Of a stretch of DNA of 64,000 nucleotides, positions 63,185-64,000 are shown piece by piece; position 1 is the stretch's first letter; each line of letters begins with the position of its first letter. Under the pieces are notes generated by a model. The model searched no databases and was not told the origin of the DNA. It worked only from the letters and a program-made list of their open reading frames with translations. The stretch comes from CAVVFX01 sp963747535 (GTDB taxonomy: Bacteria; Acidobacteriota; Terriglobia; Bryobacterales; Bryobacteraceae): NCBI GenBank assembly GCA_963747535.1, contig CAVVFX010000013.1:1-64000 (forward strand), read 5' to 3'. The translations under genes and the position numbers were made by a program.

Positions 63185-64000
63185 TTACTTCGCAGTAGGT
63201 TTGCATTTAGGATCAGCGATTTCGACCCTGCGGTTCTTCATACGGCCTTCGTCGCGATTATTGTCCGCGACGGGTTGGGTTTTGCCGTAGCCCTTAGCGG
63301 TCATGCGGCCAGCGGCGACTCCGTGCTGTGTTAGCCAGGTCATGACGGAACGAGCGCGAGCTTCGGACAGAGTCTGATTGTAGCCCTCGGCGCCCACATT
63401 GTCGGTGTGCCCCTGAATTTCGACGTTGAGCGAGGGGTTCGCTTTCATTAGCGTCGAGACTTGCATAAGAACTCCGTCGGAAGCCGACTGGAGAGTGGAT
63501 TTGTTGAAATCGAAAAGCACTCCCACCAGCGCGACGTGACAGTCGGAGGCGAGGGTGGATTTCATCTGATCGGTGCCGGCTTCCTTGCCGACTCGCAAGT
63601 CGTAGTCACTTCCGTGATCAATCAAATACGCCCACAGATTGCGTCCTTTTTTAGAGTAATGAGCTACGATCACTTCGGCATTCGGCGATTCCTTTTCGAT
63701 GCTCCAGCCAGCCTTGATCAGGGCGTCATGGTAAACAGCGACAAAGAGCGGCTGCGAGCCGTCCTTCAACGAGTAACTGCGGACGACCGAGCCGTTAGCG
63801 ACGATTTCGTCCTGGCTTGCGCCCTGTGGGGTCAGACGGAAGGGGGCATTGTCCTCCTGTCCGCCATGCGCCACGGAACCGGGAATCGGCGCGAGAAACG
63901 GGAAGTCGCCTTTGGCTGCTTCGGGCAGTTTCTCGGGAGTTGCCGCGGGCTCCGTCAAGGTCAATGAGACCGGCGGCGGCGTCACCTCGATGATTTCGGC
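63185..64000 (-). CDS. OmpA-family protein, 5' end outside the window
   Basis: At least 271 codons. The C-terminal OmpA peptidoglycan-binding domain is complete: VLFDFNKSTLQ, VEIQGHTDNVGAEGYN, SEARARSVMTWL and the final NRRVEI. The N-terminal part (GDFPFLAPIPGS, SYSLKDGSQPLFVAVY) is a second domain seen in related proteins. The frame stays open to base 64000 without a start codon being required, so the gene is partial. An outer-membrane or periplasmic protein that anchors to the cell wall. Confidence 0.85.
   Translation of the reverse strand, partial: AEIIEVTPPPVSLTLTEPAATPEKLPEAAKGDFPFLAPIPGSVAHGGQEDNAPFRLTPQGASQDEIVANGSVVRSYSLKDGSQPLFVAVYHDALIKAGWSIEKESPNAEVIVAHYSKKGRNLWAYLIDHGSDYDLRVGKEAGTDQMKSTLASDCHVALVGVLFDFNKSTLQSASDGVLMQVSTLMKANPSLNVEIQGHTDNVGAEGYNQTLSEARARSVMTWLTQHGVAAGRMTAKGYGKTQPVADNNRDEGRMKNRRVEIADPKCKPTAK

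Noticed and set aside
1..64000. CRISPR array, rRNA operon or complete tRNA gene
   Set aside because: No regularly spaced direct repeats, no rRNA-like sequence and no full cloverleaf were seen on reading both strands.

Overview
The window looks like a chromosomal segment of an Acidobacteriota bacterium, most likely from the Solibacter/Bryobacter side. Pointers are an Oar-like TonB receptor with an N-terminal carboxypeptidase-regulatory domain, a TIGR03435 domain joined to an M56/BlaR1 domain, an ECF sigma factor next to a kinase-type PD40 beta-propeller, high GC content and a secreted plant-polysaccharide locus. This rests on protein families only; no rRNA gene or species marker is present.

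Layout. 0-10 kb (+): an HtrA protease and BON protein, a STAS protein, then an RND efflux operon (adaptor, permease, outer-membrane channel) and a VOC protein, closed by an intrinsic terminator. The permease is interrupted: about 100 codons including its proton-relay helix are replaced by an MgtC-like segment. 10-16 kb: MFS exporter, an SDR/DUF2867 protein with two small upstream genes, DUF427 and SRPBCC genes, a glutathione peroxidase remnant, a thioredoxin-like protein and a frameshifted folE. 16-24.7 kb: a B12-binding MerR (LitR/CarH-like) regulator between two divergent lipid operons. Leftward are desaturase, FAD oxidoreductase, DUF1365, CFA synthase, ATP10-like and DUF2062; rightward are DUF1475, DUF1295 and a CFA-like methyltransferase. 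Most genes overlap by 1-4 bases, and the two promoters share one repeat-rich operator region.

25-45 kb is a secreted plant-polysaccharide (arabinan/arabinoxylan type) locus: a broken TonB receptor, relics of one or two more, a PIN toxin-antitoxin pair, then GH3, a dead esterase, CE1, GH51, a second CE1, CE7, a jelly-roll-like protein, GH43 and a Tat-exported Gfo/Idh/MocA oxidoreductase. 45-51.4 kb looks like a small defence island: an IS21-like terminus, an unknown protein with ADP-ribosyltransferase-like motifs, an 806-aa 2OG-Fe(II) oxygenase, the type IV toxin-antitoxin pair AbiEi/AbiEii and an orphan 3' half of tRNA-Met that looks like an attachment site. 51.7-64 kb is a scarred region: an ECF sigma factor fused by deletion to a kinase propeller, a beta-helix protein, an M56/TIGR03435 remnant, an IS66 transposase inside a VOC gene, an ArsR-SRPBCC operon with twin palindromic operators, two copies of a dispersed repeat and, at the edge, a partial OmpA-family gene.

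A theme of the window is gene breakage: at least ten genes carry single-base frameshifts, stops, truncations or fusions. Several shifts sit in homopolymers, which fits long-read consensus error, but the fusions, the Ser-to-Pro change at an esterase nucleophile and the IS insertion do not. Where a gene is called a pseudogene because of frameshifts alone, that call depends on the consensus being right.
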